Assembly (NCBI RefSeq): GCF_000154465.1
Contig: NZ_DS499577.1
Location: 618,013-682,012, forward strand
Length of the DNA: 64,000 nt
DNA from: Alistipes putredinis DSM 17216
Lineage (GTDB): Bacteria; Bacteroidota; Bacteroidia; Bacteroidales; Rikenellaceae
Direction: 5' to 3'
Within the stretch, counting starts at the first letter, position 1. Each line of letters opens with the position of its first letter. A program made the position numbers and the translations under genes. The notes beneath the pieces were generated by a model. That model saw nothing but the letters and a program-made list of their open reading frames with translations. It did not search any database and was not told where the DNA came from. Shown in pieces: positions 35,624 through 44,579 of this stretch.

Positions 35624-36702
35624 TGTCCCCGCAACTCGAAGATATCGTCCGCAAGGTCCGCTCCGACGAGCGGATCGCCCCTGCCGAAGCCCTCGTGCTC
35701 TGGCACGAAGCTCCGCTTTGGCTGTTGGGCGAGCTGGCCGCCCGGAGCAAGGAGCGCGTGAGCGGCGACAAGGTCTATTTCAACCGCAATTTCCACATCG
35801 AACCCACGAACCTGTGCGTGTTCAACTGTAATTTTTGTTCCTACCGCCGTCCGAAGGGAAGTCCCGAGGCGTGGGATTACTCCCTGGAAGAGGTCGAACG
35901 GATCGCCCGCGACCACGCCGGACAGGGCGTAACCGAAGTGCATATCGTCGGAGGCGTGCATCCCGAGCACGATTTGTACTATTACGTCGAGATGATCCGC
36001 CGCGTGAAGGCGATCCTGCCCGAAGCGACCGTCAAGGCCTTCACTGCCATCGAGCTCTCCTACATGATCCGCAAAGCGGGGCTGACTATCGACGAAGGGT
36101 TGCGTCTGCTCCGCAGCGCCGGGATGGAGGCGATACCGGGCGGGGGTGCCGAAATTTTCGACGAGGAGCTGCGTGCCCGAATCTGTCCCGATAAAGGTTC
36201 GACCGTAGAGTGGTTCGAGGTGCATGCTGCTGCACACCGGCTGGGGATCCCGACCAACGCCACGATCCTCTACGGCCATATCGAGTGTGTCGAACACCGC
36301 ATCGACCACCTCGACCGGCTGCGCCGCCAGCAGGACCAGACGGGCGGCTTCAACGCCTTCATCCCGCTCAAATACCGCAATTTCGGCAACCGCATGTCGG
36401 AAATCGGCGAGGTTTCCGTGACCGAGGACCTGCGGATGCTGGCCATGAGCCGCATCTACCTGGACAACATTCCCCACATCAAGGCTTACTGGGTGATGTA
36501 CGGCAAAGCGACTACGGAGCTGGCTCTGGCTTTCGGTGCGGACGACATCGACGGCACGATCGACGATACGACCAAAATCTACTCGATGGCCGGAGCCGAC
36601 GATCAGCGTCCGGCGATGACCACGGAGGAGATGCGCCGCATCGTCGCGGCAGCCGGCTACCGGGCCGTCGAACGCGACACCTTTTACCGCGAGATCGGAT
36701 AA
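35623..36702 (+). CDS. mqnE: Aminodeoxyfutalosine synthase MqnE (radical SAM)
   Basis: The ATG at 35623 shares its A with the LptF/G stop (TAATG). The 359-residue protein has the radical SAM motif CX3CX2C at C65, C69, C72 (CVFNCNFC), GGVHPEHDLYYY, GGGAEIF and a C-terminal SAM-binding region typical of MqnE/MqnC-type enzymes. It joins the MqnA product to adenosine from SAM to form 6-amino-6-deoxyfutalosine. mqnA is at 26273; an amidohydrolase that might be the deaminase is at 45611. An alternative is the closely related MqnC, but the N-terminal region fits MqnE better. Confidence 0.88.
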   Translation: MSPQLEDIVRKVRSDERIAPAEALVLWHEAPLWLLGELAARSKERVSGDKVYFNRNFHIEPTNLCVFNCNFCSYRRPKGSPEAWDYSLEEVERIARDHAGQGVTEVHIVGGVHPEHDLYYYVEMIRRVKAILPEATVKAFTAIELSYMIRKAGLTIDEGLRLLRSAGMEAIPGGGAEIFDEELRARICPDKGSTVEWFEVHAAAHRLGIPTNATILYGHIECVEHRIDHLDRLRRQQDQTGGFNAFIPLKYRNFGNRMSEIGEVSVTEDLRMLAMSRIYLDNIPHIKAYWVMYGKATTELALAFGADDIDGTIDDTTKIYSMAGADDQRPAMTTEEMRRIVAAAGYRAVERDTFYREIG

Positions 36703-36789
36703 CGAGATACCCTGAAACAGACGAAACGGATCGGTACGTACCGTTGCCAGGCAGTTCCGATCCCCGAACAAAAACGACAGAACAATACC

Positions 36790-37776
36790 ATGCTGGAACA
36801 ACTGAAAAAATATTGGGCGAAAGTCGGTGAGCATCCTTTTCTGAAACACCTTTTCATCATCGTCTGCGTGCTGCTCGTGCTGGGCGTCGCAACTCACTTG
36901 CTGCTGTTGCTGGGCACGCGCCACAGTGCGCACCGTACGGTGCCCGACCTGACAGGCATTCCGCTCGAGGAGGCTCTCGGGGAGGCCCGCCGTCAGGGGT
37001 TGGAAATCATCGTCAACGACTCGCTGTATGTGCCTGCCTACGACGGGGGCGTGGTGCTGGACCAACTCCCGGAAAAGGGCGTCGGGGTGAAACCCGGCCG
37101 GAAGGTCTATGTCACGATCAACTCCTATCGGCAGAAGATGGTGACGGTGCCCTATGTCGCCGGCCGTTCGCTGCGCCAGGCCAAGAATATGCTCGAAGTG
37201 GCCGGCCTGGGGATCGAACAGATCGTCTATCGTCCCGATCTGGCGACCAATTACGTGCTCGAAGAGTACGCCGACGGCAAGCGAGTCTCGGAGAAAAGCC
37301 GCGTACAGCTCGAAGCGGGCAGCGGCGTCACCCTTTACGTCGGGGAGAGCGGTTCCGTTTCGACACTCGTGCCGAAGACCGTGGGGCTTCACCTCCAACA
37401 GGCCAAAAGCCGTTTGTGGGAGCTGGGGCTCAACATCGGCAAGATCTCCTTCGACGAGGGAATCAACCTGCTGAACCAGCGGGAAGCCCGGGTTTATCTG
37501 CAGACGCCTTCGGCCGGCAGCCGTGCCCGGCTGGGTGCGAAGGTCGATCTGAAGCTGACCCTCGATGCTGCCAAAGTCACCGCCCAGAGCGCTGCGGCCG
37601 ATAAGGAGATGATAAAAGCCGCCGAAGAGCTGCGCCGCCTCGACGCTGAAACGGCCGATTCGCTGGCCCGTGTTCGTCTGGACAGTCTGGCCAACCGTCC
37701 CGTCGAAGCGGAGCCGGTCATCGACGACGGGCTTTTCCCGGACGAAGAGACAGCGGAAGACGAATTTTTCCAATAA
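36790..37776 (+). CDS. PASTA-domain membrane protein
   Basis: The 328-residue protein has a short cytoplasmic start, one membrane helix (about 20-42), and three PASTA repeats outside: HRTVPDLTGIPLEEALGEAR, MVTVPYVAGRSLRQAKNML, then TLVPKTVGLHLQQAKSRLWE, and a charged tail. No kinase domain is present, so it is a stand-alone PASTA protein as is common in Bacteroidota, probably binding peptidoglycan or muropeptides. rluD starts 12 bases after its stop. Confidence 0.9.
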   Translation: MLEQLKKYWAKVGEHPFLKHLFIIVCVLLVLGVATHLLLLLGTRHSAHRTVPDLTGIPLEEALGEARRQGLEIIVNDSLYVPAYDGGVVLDQLPEKGVGVKPGRKVYVTINSYRQKMVTVPYVAGRSLRQAKNMLEVAGLGIEQIVYRPDLATNYVLEEYADGKRVSEKSRVQLEAGSGVTLYVGESGSVSTLVPKTVGLHLQQAKSRLWELGLNIGKISFDEGINLLNQREARVYLQTPSAGSRARLGAKVDLKLTLDAAKVTAQSAAADKEMIKAAEELRRLDAETADSLARVRLDSLANRPVEAEPVIDDGLFPDEETAEDEFFQ

Positions 37777-37788
37777 CGCACACGTCCG

Positions 37789-38859
37789 ATGAGCGAATCG
37801 CAATACATACCCGATCCGGACGAACTCGAGGACGACGCTGCCGGCGAGCAGGACGAGCTGTACGAACATTACAGCATCACGGCCGACCGGGGGCAAAGCC
37901 CGCTGCGGTTGGACAAGTTCCTGACGATCCACATGGAGCGTTGTTCGCGCAACCGCATCCAGACGGCTGCCGACGCAGGCAATATCCTGGTCAATGGCAA
38001 ACCCGCGAAGTCGAGCTACAAGGTCAAACCCGGCGACCGTATCTCGCTGGTGATGCCCTATCCCAAGCGCGAAATCGAGATCATTCCCGAAAACATCCCG
38101 CTCGAAATTCCCTACGAGGACGACGACCTGCTGCTGGTCAACAAGCCTGCGGGCATGGTCGTCCATCCCGGTCACGGCAACTACTCCGCAACGCTCGTGA
38201 ACGCCCTTACATACTATTTGCAGAATCTGCCCCTGTTCCAGGAGGGCGATATGCGGGCCGGACTGGTGCACCGCATCGACAAGAACACCTCGGGGCTGCT
38301 GGTGATCGCCAAAAACGAGCGGGCGCACGCTCGGCTCGCCAAACAGTTCTTCGACCATACGATCACGCGGCGGTATGTGGCGCTGGTGTGGGGAAATTTC
38401 GAGGAGGACGAAGGCACCATTACCGGCAACATCGGCCGCAGCCCCAAAGACCGGCAGAAGATGTGGGTCTTCGAAGACGGCTCGGACGGCAAGCACGCCG
38501 TGACCCACTACCGGGTGCTGAAGCGCTACGGTTACGTAACCCTCATTGAATGTCGCCTCGAAACGGGCCGCACACACCAGATCCGCGTCCACATGCAGTG
38601 GAAGGGACACCCCCTGTTCGGCGACGAACGGTACGGCGGCGACCGTATCCTCAAAGGTACGACCTTCAACAAATACAAACAGTTTATCGAAAATTGTTTC
38701 GCCGCGATGCCCCGGCAGGCACTCCATGCCAAAAGCCTCGGCTTCCAGCATCCTACTACGGGCGAACAGGTCTATTTCGAAAGCGAACTGCCGGAAGATT
38801 TCCGTACCGTGTTGGCTAAGTGGGACGCCTATGCCGCTGCGGGGCTTGCGGAAGAATAA
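37789..38859 (+). CDS. rluD: Ribosomal large subunit pseudouridine synthase (RluD-like)
   Basis: The 356-residue protein has an N-terminal S4 RNA-binding domain (about 38-90: LRLDKFLTIHMERCSRNRIQ) and a pseudouridine synthase domain with the catalytic aspartate D164 in HRIDKNTSGLLV, then LVNKPAGMVVHPG before it and a C-terminal ETGRTHQIRVHM segment. It isomerises uridines in helix 69 of 23S rRNA, if the RluD assignment is right; RluA/RluC relatives are possible. It sits between the PASTA gene and the ygiQ-like gene on the same strand. Confidence 0.9.
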   Translation: MSESQYIPDPDELEDDAAGEQDELYEHYSITADRGQSPLRLDKFLTIHMERCSRNRIQTAADAGNILVNGKPAKSSYKVKPGDRISLVMPYPKREIEIIPENIPLEIPYEDDDLLLVNKPAGMVVHPGHGNYSATLVNALTYYLQNLPLFQEGDMRAGLVHRIDKNTSGLLVIAKNERAHARLAKQFFDHTITRRYVALVWGNFEEDEGTITGNIGRSPKDRQKMWVFEDGSDGKHAVTHYRVLKRYGYVTLIECRLETGRTHQIRVHMQWKGHPLFGDERYGGDRILKGTTFNKYKQFIENCFAAMPRQALHAKSLGFQHPTTGEQVYFESELPEDFRTVLAKWDAYAAAGLAEE

Positions 38860-38873
38860 AAATCGAGATTGAA

Positions 38874-40580
38874 ATGTTTCTGCCCACTACCCTCAAGGAA
38901 GTCCGCGCACGCGGCTGGGATCAACTCGACGTGATCCTCTTCACGGGCGATGCCTACATCGACCACCCGTCGTTCGGCGCGGCCGTCGTGGGCCGTCTGC
39001 TCGAAGCCGAAGGGTATCGTGTGGCGATTGTGCCCCAGCCCAACTGGCGGGACGACCTGCGGGATTTCACCAAGCTCGGCACTCCGCGCCTCTTCTTCGG
39101 CGTGACGGCCGGGGCGATGGATTCGATGGTGAACCACTATACCGCCAACATCCGGTTGCGCAGCAACGATGCCTACACGCCCGGCGGGAAAGCAGGATTC
39201 CGCCCCGACTATGCGGTCAAAACCTATACGCAGATTCTCAAGCGGCTCTTTCCGCGTACGCCGGTGGTCATCGGCGGTATCGAGGCTTCATTGCGCCGCC
39301 TGACCCACTACGACTACTGGAGCGATTCGCTCCATCCCTCGATCCTCGCCGACAGCGGGGCCGACCTTTTGATCTACGGCATGGGCGAGCGGGTGATTCA
39401 ACAGGTGGCGCGGGCGATGAACAACGGATTCAACGCCAAGTTGTTGCGAAATATCCGACAGGTGGGATTCATGGCCGACCGCAGCTATGTGGAGCGGCTC
39501 GATCCCACCCGAACGATCCGCCTGCACTCCTACGAGGAGTGCGTGGCCGACAAGCGGGCCTTTGGGAAGAACTTCACCCGCATCGAAACCTTGAGCAACC
39601 TGATGGAACCGGACGAAACGCTCGTCGAAGGTGTCGGCGACCGCTATGCGGTCATCACGCCGCCCAACGCGACGCTTACGACCGAGGAGCTGGATCATTC
39701 GTTCGATCTGCCGTACGAGCGGGCGCCGCACCCCCGCTACCGGGGTCGTGGCGACATTCCGGCCTGGGAGATGATCAAGCACTCGGTCAATATCCATCGG
39801 GGTTGTTTCGGCGGCTGCTCCTTCTGCACCATATCGGCCCACCAGGGCAAGTTCATCACTTCGCGCAGCGAAAAATCCATCCTTCGCGAAGTAGAGCGGG
39901 TGACCCGCATGCCCGATTTCCGGGGTTACCTTTCGGACATCGGAGCGCCTTCGGCCAACATGTACCGCATGGGCGGCCGCGACCGGGAGCTGTGCAGCAA
40001 ATGCCGCCGTCCGTCGTGCCTGCATCCGAAGATGTGCCCCAACCTCGATAACGACCATCGTCCGTTGCTCGATCTCTATGCCAAAGTGCGGGCGGTCAAG
40101 GGGGTCAAGAAGGCTTTTATCGGCAGCGGTATCCGCTACGACCTGTTCGACGGCAGCGATTACCTCGATACGGTCATCCGTCATCATACGTCGGGCCGCC
40201 TCAAAGTGGCGCCGGAACATACCGAGGATGCCGTGCTGAAACTGATGCGCAAGCCGCCGTTCGTGATGTTCGAACGGCTCAACGCCGATTTCAACCGGAT
40301 CTGCCGCCGCGAAGGGCTGCCGTACCAGCTGATTCCCTATTTCATCTCCTCGCACCCGGGATGCACGGAGCGCGACATGCGCTCGCTGGCGGACAAGGTG
40401 TTGGGCAAACTCCACTTCGACCTGGAGCAGGTGCAGGATCTGACCCCTACACCGATGACCTTTTCGTCGGTGATGTTCTACACGGGCGAAAACCCCTATA
40501 CGGGCGAAAAGGTCTATGTCGCCCGCTCGCAGGAGGAGAAACGCAGGCAGAAAAGCTACTTCTTCCGCCGCAAACGATAG
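38874..40580 (+). CDS. YgiQ-family radical SAM protein
   Basis: The ATG at 38874 gives 568 residues, 14 bases after the rluD stop; the open frame from 38820 overlaps rluD and is not used. The YgiQ family pattern is clear: FLPTTLKEVRARGWDQLDVI at the start, a B12-binding-like N-terminal half (GGIEASLRRLTHYDYWSD), then the radical SAM motif CX3CX2C at C311, C315, C318 (CFGGCSFC), and a second cysteine cluster (CSKCRRPSCLHPKMC). The substrate is unknown. A hairpin follows. Confidence 0.9.
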   Translation: MFLPTTLKEVRARGWDQLDVILFTGDAYIDHPSFGAAVVGRLLEAEGYRVAIVPQPNWRDDLRDFTKLGTPRLFFGVTAGAMDSMVNHYTANIRLRSNDAYTPGGKAGFRPDYAVKTYTQILKRLFPRTPVVIGGIEASLRRLTHYDYWSDSLHPSILADSGADLLIYGMGERVIQQVARAMNNGFNAKLLRNIRQVGFMADRSYVERLDPTRTIRLHSYEECVADKRAFGKNFTRIETLSNLMEPDETLVEGVGDRYAVITPPNATLTTEELDHSFDLPYERAPHPRYRGRGDIPAWEMIKHSVNIHRGCFGGCSFCTISAHQGKFITSRSEKSILREVERVTRMPDFRGYLSDIGAPSANMYRMGGRDRELCSKCRRPSCLHPKMCPNLDNDHRPLLDLYAKVRAVKGVKKAFIGSGIRYDLFDGSDYLDTVIRHHTSGRLKVAPEHTEDAVLKLMRKPPFVMFERLNADFNRICRREGLPYQLIPYFISSHPGCTERDMRSLADKVLGKLHFDLEQVQDLTPTPMTFSSVMFYTGENPYTGEKVYVARSQEEKRRQKSYFFRRKR

Positions 40581-40591
40581 CCCGGCAACGA

Positions 40592-40619
40592 AATCGGCAC
40601 TCCCAAAAGAGTGCCGATT
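40592..40619. terminator. Hairpin between ygiQ-like and yeiH genes
   Basis: An 11-bp stem (40592-40602 with 40609-40619) lies between two convergent genes. There is no long T tract, so efficiency is uncertain. Confidence 0.6.
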
Positions 40620-40644
40620 GCTGTACCTTTCGGATTCCCCGATC

Positions 40645-41910
40645 CTAATTCAGATAGGGTTTCAGTACGCCGAACAACAGGTAGGCCACGATCAGCGTGA
40701 CTACGATGTTGAACATCTGGGCCGTCATGAAAGCCCAGAACGTGCGGCGGTTTTCCTTCGAGAAAATATCCCGGAAACGGGTTTCGAGGCCGATGCAGAC
40801 GAACGCGATGTTGAAGAGCGTATTGCTGAACATCTTGGCCGAAGTGCGGGCCGGCGCGGCTTCGTTGCCGGCGAAGAAGAGGCTGAAGAGGAGCGATACC
40901 GCGACGAAACCCACCACGAATTTCGGGAAGCGCTCCCAGATCACCCGCACGCTGGGGCGCTGACGTTTCTTCTGTCCCTTGTAAGACCAATACAGCGAAA
41001 TGACGAACGCCGCGATACCCAGCAGGACGTTCTGCGACGACTTGACGATGATGGCCGTCTGTTCGGCCGTTTCACCCAGCAGAGCACCCGACGCTACGAC
41101 CGCACCCGTCGTATCGATCGTTCCGCCCATCCAGGCGCCTGCGACTTCCTGCACGGTTTCGGGGTTCGCCACCACAGTCGGCAGCAGCAGACCGGCCAGC
41201 CAGGGCATCACGTACATCATCGGCACGGCGCAGACCAGCACCAGCGAAATGATGTAGGAGAGTTTCTTGTTGTCGCCCCGGATTACGCCGCAGGTGGCGA
41301 TGGCGGCCGAAACGCCGCAGATGCTGACCGAGCTGGCGAGCATCGTCGAGGTTTCCTCGTCCACACGCATCCGCCGGGCCAGCCAGAAGGCGAAGTACCA
41401 CACCGTAAAGACGACGATGAAAGCCTGGATCAGCGCGTAAACGCCCGATTGGAGCACTTCGCCGAAGAGGATCGTCGCACCCAGGCAGACGATACCGATC
41501 TTGATGTAAAACTCGCTCTGGATCGCCGGTTTCAACCACTCGGGCACCCGGAAAAAGTTACTGATGACCAGGCCGAAGATCACCGAAAAGAAAACCGCCT
41601 CGAAGCCCAGTCGTTTAATTGCGGGGATCGAAGCCACGGCTTGCGACAGCAGAGCCACGCCGAAAATGGCGAGCAGCGAAACGGCGAAACGACGCAGCGG
41701 ACGGCCCAATATCCGCTGACAGACACCCGTCAAAACCAGCAGGAAGAGGAACATCGCTCCGGCGCTCATCCAATTTCCGGCGGAGGAGAGGTCTTTGGGC
41801 ATCGCAGGCATCCAGCGGGGAAACAGCAGGGCGAGCAGGAGAATCGCTGCGCCGGCCCCGACGATCACCCAGTCTTCGCTTTTAAGTTGTCGAATCAAAC
41901 TTTTCTTCAT
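40645..41910 (-). CDS. YeiH-family (PSE1/UPF0324) putative sulfate exporter
   Basis: The 421-residue protein has about ten membrane helices and the family segments IKIGIVCLGATILFGEV, ASSVSICGVSAAIATCGVIRG and GAWMGGTIDTTGAVVASGAL. Members are inner-membrane proteins proposed to export sulfate; evidence for the whole family is limited. It is a single-gene unit, with a hairpin after it and a 730-base region before it. Confidence 0.85.
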   Translation of the reverse strand: MKKSLIRQLKSEDWVIVGAGAAILLLALLFPRWMPAMPKDLSSAGNWMSAGAMFLFLLVLTGVCQRILGRPLRRFAVSLLAIFGVALLSQAVASIPAIKRLGFEAVFFSVIFGLVISNFFRVPEWLKPAIQSEFYIKIGIVCLGATILFGEVLQSGVYALIQAFIVVFTVWYFAFWLARRMRVDEETSTMLASSVSICGVSAAIATCGVIRGDNKKLSYIISLVLVCAVPMMYVMPWLAGLLLPTVVANPETVQEVAGAWMGGTIDTTGAVVASGALLGETAEQTAIIVKSSQNVLLGIAAFVISLYWSYKGQKKRQRPSVRVIWERFPKFVVGFVAVSLLFSLFFAGNEAAPARTSAKMFSNTLFNIAFVCIGLETRFRDIFSKENRRTFWAFMTAQMFNIVVTLIVAYLLFGVLKPYLN

Positions 41911-42641
41911 AAACTACACATTAACAAGTGTGCAAAGAAGCGATTTTTTTGCCGGAATCCGTTACGCATAAATACCCAAATTTGCGGATGCGGGAGTTGG
42001 AAACGAAAATTTCCCGGAGCAGATTCGCTCCGGGAAACGGAATGTCGGTTTGAAAATCGGTACGGTCGTCCTCGATGACCAGCCGCACAACGCAAGATCG
42101 GGGTCGTTACCGTGGTACGGGAAACGAGAGGGTCCGGGCGTCGAGATGCCCGTCCAGATAGGGACTCCAGTTCTGGGCCTGGCCGTTGGAAATCGAGAAC
42201 CAGCCGCTGCGCACTTTATAGGGAACGATATCTATGCGGCGCAACGCGTATTTGGTCCGGATCTCCATGAGCGAACTCATCGAAATCACCGGCGTCATGG
42301 TGGTCGAAGGGCTGAAATAGTCCGCCGGATAGAGGGAGGGTGCTTTGAGCTACATCGAATCCGGAAGCATCTTCGACAGATAATACTCCTCGATCCGTTC
42401 GGCCGCTTTCCGGTCCGGAGTTTTGATTTCGGGCGGATTCTGACTTGCAGCCGTCCATACGGTGCCTGCGAAAAGCAGGCTGTAGAAAATTCGTTTCATA
42501 ACATTGAACTGTTTTCTTTCGTTTTTCAGTACCCGGCAAAACTTCCGGTTCGCCTTTGCTTCCGCACCCGGTACACCGGAGAAGCGCTCTGCGTCGTCGC
42601 CTGCCGGAAAAGTCCGTTGTCCTCTGATGTCGGTTTCCCGG
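41911..42641. other. Low-density region around the interrupted gene
   Basis: This 731-base stretch between yeiH and recO holds only the interrupted gene at 42107-42499. The left part, 41911-42106, has no recognisable gene; the right part, 42500-42641, is the region directly after recO. No promoter of the consensus type was found for the small gene. Confidence 0.5.
42107..42499 (-). pseudogene. Small secreted-protein gene interrupted by an in-frame TAG
   Basis: From the ATG at 42499 the minus strand reads MKRIFYSLLFAGTVWTAASQ, a signal peptide, then 29 more residues and a TAG (42350-42352, codon 50). The same frame continues without further stops for 80 codons (YPADYFSPSTTMTPVISM, then GWFSISNGQAQNW) to a TAA at 42107-42109. 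The continuation looks like real protein, so this is a nonsense-mutated gene of about 130 codons or, less likely, a readthrough case. The protein family was not recognised. Confidence 0.65.
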
Positions 42642-43379
42642 TCAGAACACCTCTTGCAGAATACGGACCGACTGCACGGCGTGGATCGCGTCCAGGTGGT
42701 AACCGTAGTAGGCCAGCAAAGCCTCCAGAAAAGCGCTCCGCTGTGTACGGTTGAGTCCTATTTCGGCCAGGCAACGTACGTCGCACTCCACGAAGTCGTT
42801 CATTAGACGAGCGTTCTCCGGGGTCATTACCGTCGCATGCGGCGGCTTTTGCACGGTGTACGATCCTTCGCAGGCATCGAACCAGGCGCCGGGCATATAT
42901 TCGTTTCCCGGATAAAATCCCAGGAAACGGCTCAGATTCACCAGAAACCAGAGGTGGAAATTGGCCACGCCCTCTTCCATACTGTCCAGCGCCCCGATAC
43001 TCTCCCACACGAAATCGAACAACTGGCTGTCAGGCTCGCTCTCCTTGACAAGACGGTACAAAACCTCTGCCATGAACAGGGCGATCGTCGAGCGCCTCAC
43101 GTCGAAAGGCATTCGTTGCAGGACGATTCCGCTCTGCACCTCCCGAAAACGGTGCATCTGCTGCCGCGAAGAGGTCAGCCCTTCGAATTCGAGGGCGAAC
43201 ATCGGCTGGAACAACGCCAGTTTCGAACCCCGTCCCCGACTGCTGCGGACACCCTGCACCATGTAACTCTGACGCCCCAACGCGTCGGTCAGCAGGTGCA
43301 CGACCATCGCGCTGTCGCCGTACTTGAGCGAATTGAGCACGATTCCCCGCGCCTTGTATGTCTTGAGCGTTCCCGGCAC
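42642..43379 (-). CDS. recO: DNA repair protein RecO
   Basis: The 245-residue protein starts with a GTG at 43379 (MPGTLKTYKARGIVLNSLKYG), one base after the prmA stop; no ATG is near. An OB-fold N-terminal region (GDSAMVVHLLTDALGRQSYMV) and a helical C-terminal part match RecO. It loads RecA with RecF/RecR; recJ at 584-2353 belongs to the same pathway. Cotranscription with prmA is likely. Confidence 0.93.
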   Translation of the reverse strand: MPGTLKTYKARGIVLNSLKYGDSAMVVHLLTDALGRQSYMVQGVRSSRGRGSKLALFQPMFALEFEGLTSSRQQMHRFREVQSGIVLQRMPFDVRRSTIALFMAEVLYRLVKESEPDSQLFDFVWESIGALDSMEEGVANFHLWFLVNLSRFLGFYPGNEYMPGAWFDACEGSYTVQKPPHATVMTPENARLMNDFVECDVRCLAEIGLNRTQRSAFLEALLAYYGYHLDAIHAVQSVRILQEVF

Positions 43380-43380
43380 C

Positions 43381-44211
43381 TCACGCTTTCTTTACGTGCA
43401 CCATCGCCCAGCCGTCGCGCCTACGCACTTCGACCGGCTCCAGCCCGCAGGCCCGAGCCCGAGCCTCGATGACCGGTACATCCTCCTCCAGGAATCCGCT
43501 CATCAGCAGATCGCCGCCCGTATCGAGCGCCTCGGCATAGGCCGGCATGTCCATCGTGAGGATATTGCGGTTGATGTTGGCCGCGATGAAATCGTACTTC
43601 CGGCCCGCGATGCGGCTTACATCGCCCAGCATCGGAGCGATCCGCTCCGCCAGTCCGTTCGCCGCCGCGTTTTCGCGGCAGTTGGCCTCGGCCCACTCGT
43701 CGATATCGACGGCATCGACCGTCGCGGCACCCCGTTTGGCGGCCACGATGGCCAGTACGCCCGTACCGCAGCCCATGTCGAGTCCGCGTTTTCCTGTCAG
43801 CGAAAGATCGCAGAGCGCCGACGCGACCAGGCAGGTCGTTGCGTGGTGTCCCGAGCCGAAAGCCATGCGGGGCATGACGACCACTTCCAGTTCGTATCCG
43901 GGTTGCGATGCGTGGAACGGCGCCCGGATCAGGATGCGTCCATCGACATCGACCGGCGTGAAATTCTGTTCCCACAAGGCGTTCCAGTTCTGGGACTCGA
44001 TGGCGATATAACGCCGGTCGGCGATGCCGTAGCGGGCCAGCAGGTCGTCGGTTTGCTGCATGCAGTCCGCCAGCCGCTCGCGGGGGATGTAGGCTTTCAG
44101 CACCTCGCCCTCCGTCTGGAAGCTCTCATAGGGCAGCTCGGCTAATTCGGCCGTCAGAATTTCGGCCAACTCGGGATCCGTGACCCGGACGTTCAACTCC
44201 ACATAATCCAT
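43381..44211 (-). CDS. prmA: Ribosomal protein L11 methyltransferase PrmA
   Basis: The ATG at 44211 (MDYVELNVRVTDPELAEILT) gives 276 residues; the longer open frame from 44439 covers the promoter and is rejected. The SAM-dependent methyltransferase motif GLDMGCGTGVLAIVAAKRGA is followed by VDIDEWA and FIAANINRNIL (the NPPY-like post-I segment), as in PrmA. It methylates L11 of the ribosome. recO follows after one base. A consensus promoter lies about 155 bases upstream. Confidence 0.92.
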   Translation of the reverse strand: MDYVELNVRVTDPELAEILTAELAELPYESFQTEGEVLKAYIPRERLADCMQQTDDLLARYGIADRRYIAIESQNWNALWEQNFTPVDVDGRILIRAPFHASQPGYELEVVVMPRMAFGSGHHATTCLVASALCDLSLTGKRGLDMGCGTGVLAIVAAKRGAATVDAVDIDEWAEANCRENAAANGLAERIAPMLGDVSRIAGRKYDFIAANINRNILTMDMPAYAEALDTGGDLLMSGFLEEDVPVIEARARACGLEPVEVRRRDGWAMVHVKKA

Positions 44212-44366
44212 ATCGGTATATCGTTTTTCGGTCGAAAGAACCGGCAAAAAGTCTTTCGAAATAATATTATGTAAAATTTTTTTGTATCTTCGCCTCTGAG
44301 AAGACAATTGGGCCGGGCGCAGTGCCGAATTTATGCGGACTTTGCCGGGGCGAAGTTTATCTTCTG

Positions 44367-44398
44367 CAAAGATAATGATAGGCAAGCGGCAAGCCAAA
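44367..44398 (-). promoter_or_regulatory. Consensus promoter of prmA-recO
   Basis: On the minus strand TTTG (44395-44398), a 20-base spacer and TATCTTTG (44367-44374) match the Bacteroidota promoter. The -7 element is part of a short inverted repeat (TTATCTT...AAAGATAA). Confidence 0.7.
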
Positions 44399-44497
44399 CT
44401 TAACTTTCTGTTTCCCTCCTCCTTGCAGGCAGAGTTCACAAGTGTCCTCTGCGTATGCTTCGGGCGTCGGTCGTTCGAGCTTGTCCGAGCTGCGTCT

Positions 44498-44575
44498 TAT
44501 CTTTGAAAGCCGAGAAGAAAACGGGAGCTTGCTCGCAGTTTTCCGAGGCGTATCCTATCTTCTACAAAGATAAAT
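44498..44575 (+). repeat. Dispersed promoter-like repeat, copy 1 (before xerD)
   Basis: This about 75-base sequence (TATCTTTG, then AAAGCCGAGAAGAAAA, then CAGTTTTCCGAGGCG and ATCCTATCT) recurs in inverse orientation at 56393-56480 before osmC with roughly three quarters of the bases matching. Both copies contain TATCTT boxes that resemble -7 elements and short palindromes. Confidence 0.7.
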
Positions 44576-44579
44576 AAAA

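Noticed and set aside
35602..38751. A 1049-codon open frame antisense to mqnE, the PASTA gene and rluD
   Set aside because: It lies opposite three clear genes, has no family resemblance, and is the kind of long shadow frame expected in GC-rich DNA.
42350..42352. TAG read as an amino acid (recoding)
   Set aside because: No recoding signal and no sign of TAG reassignment elsewhere in the window; a simple nonsense mutation is more likely.
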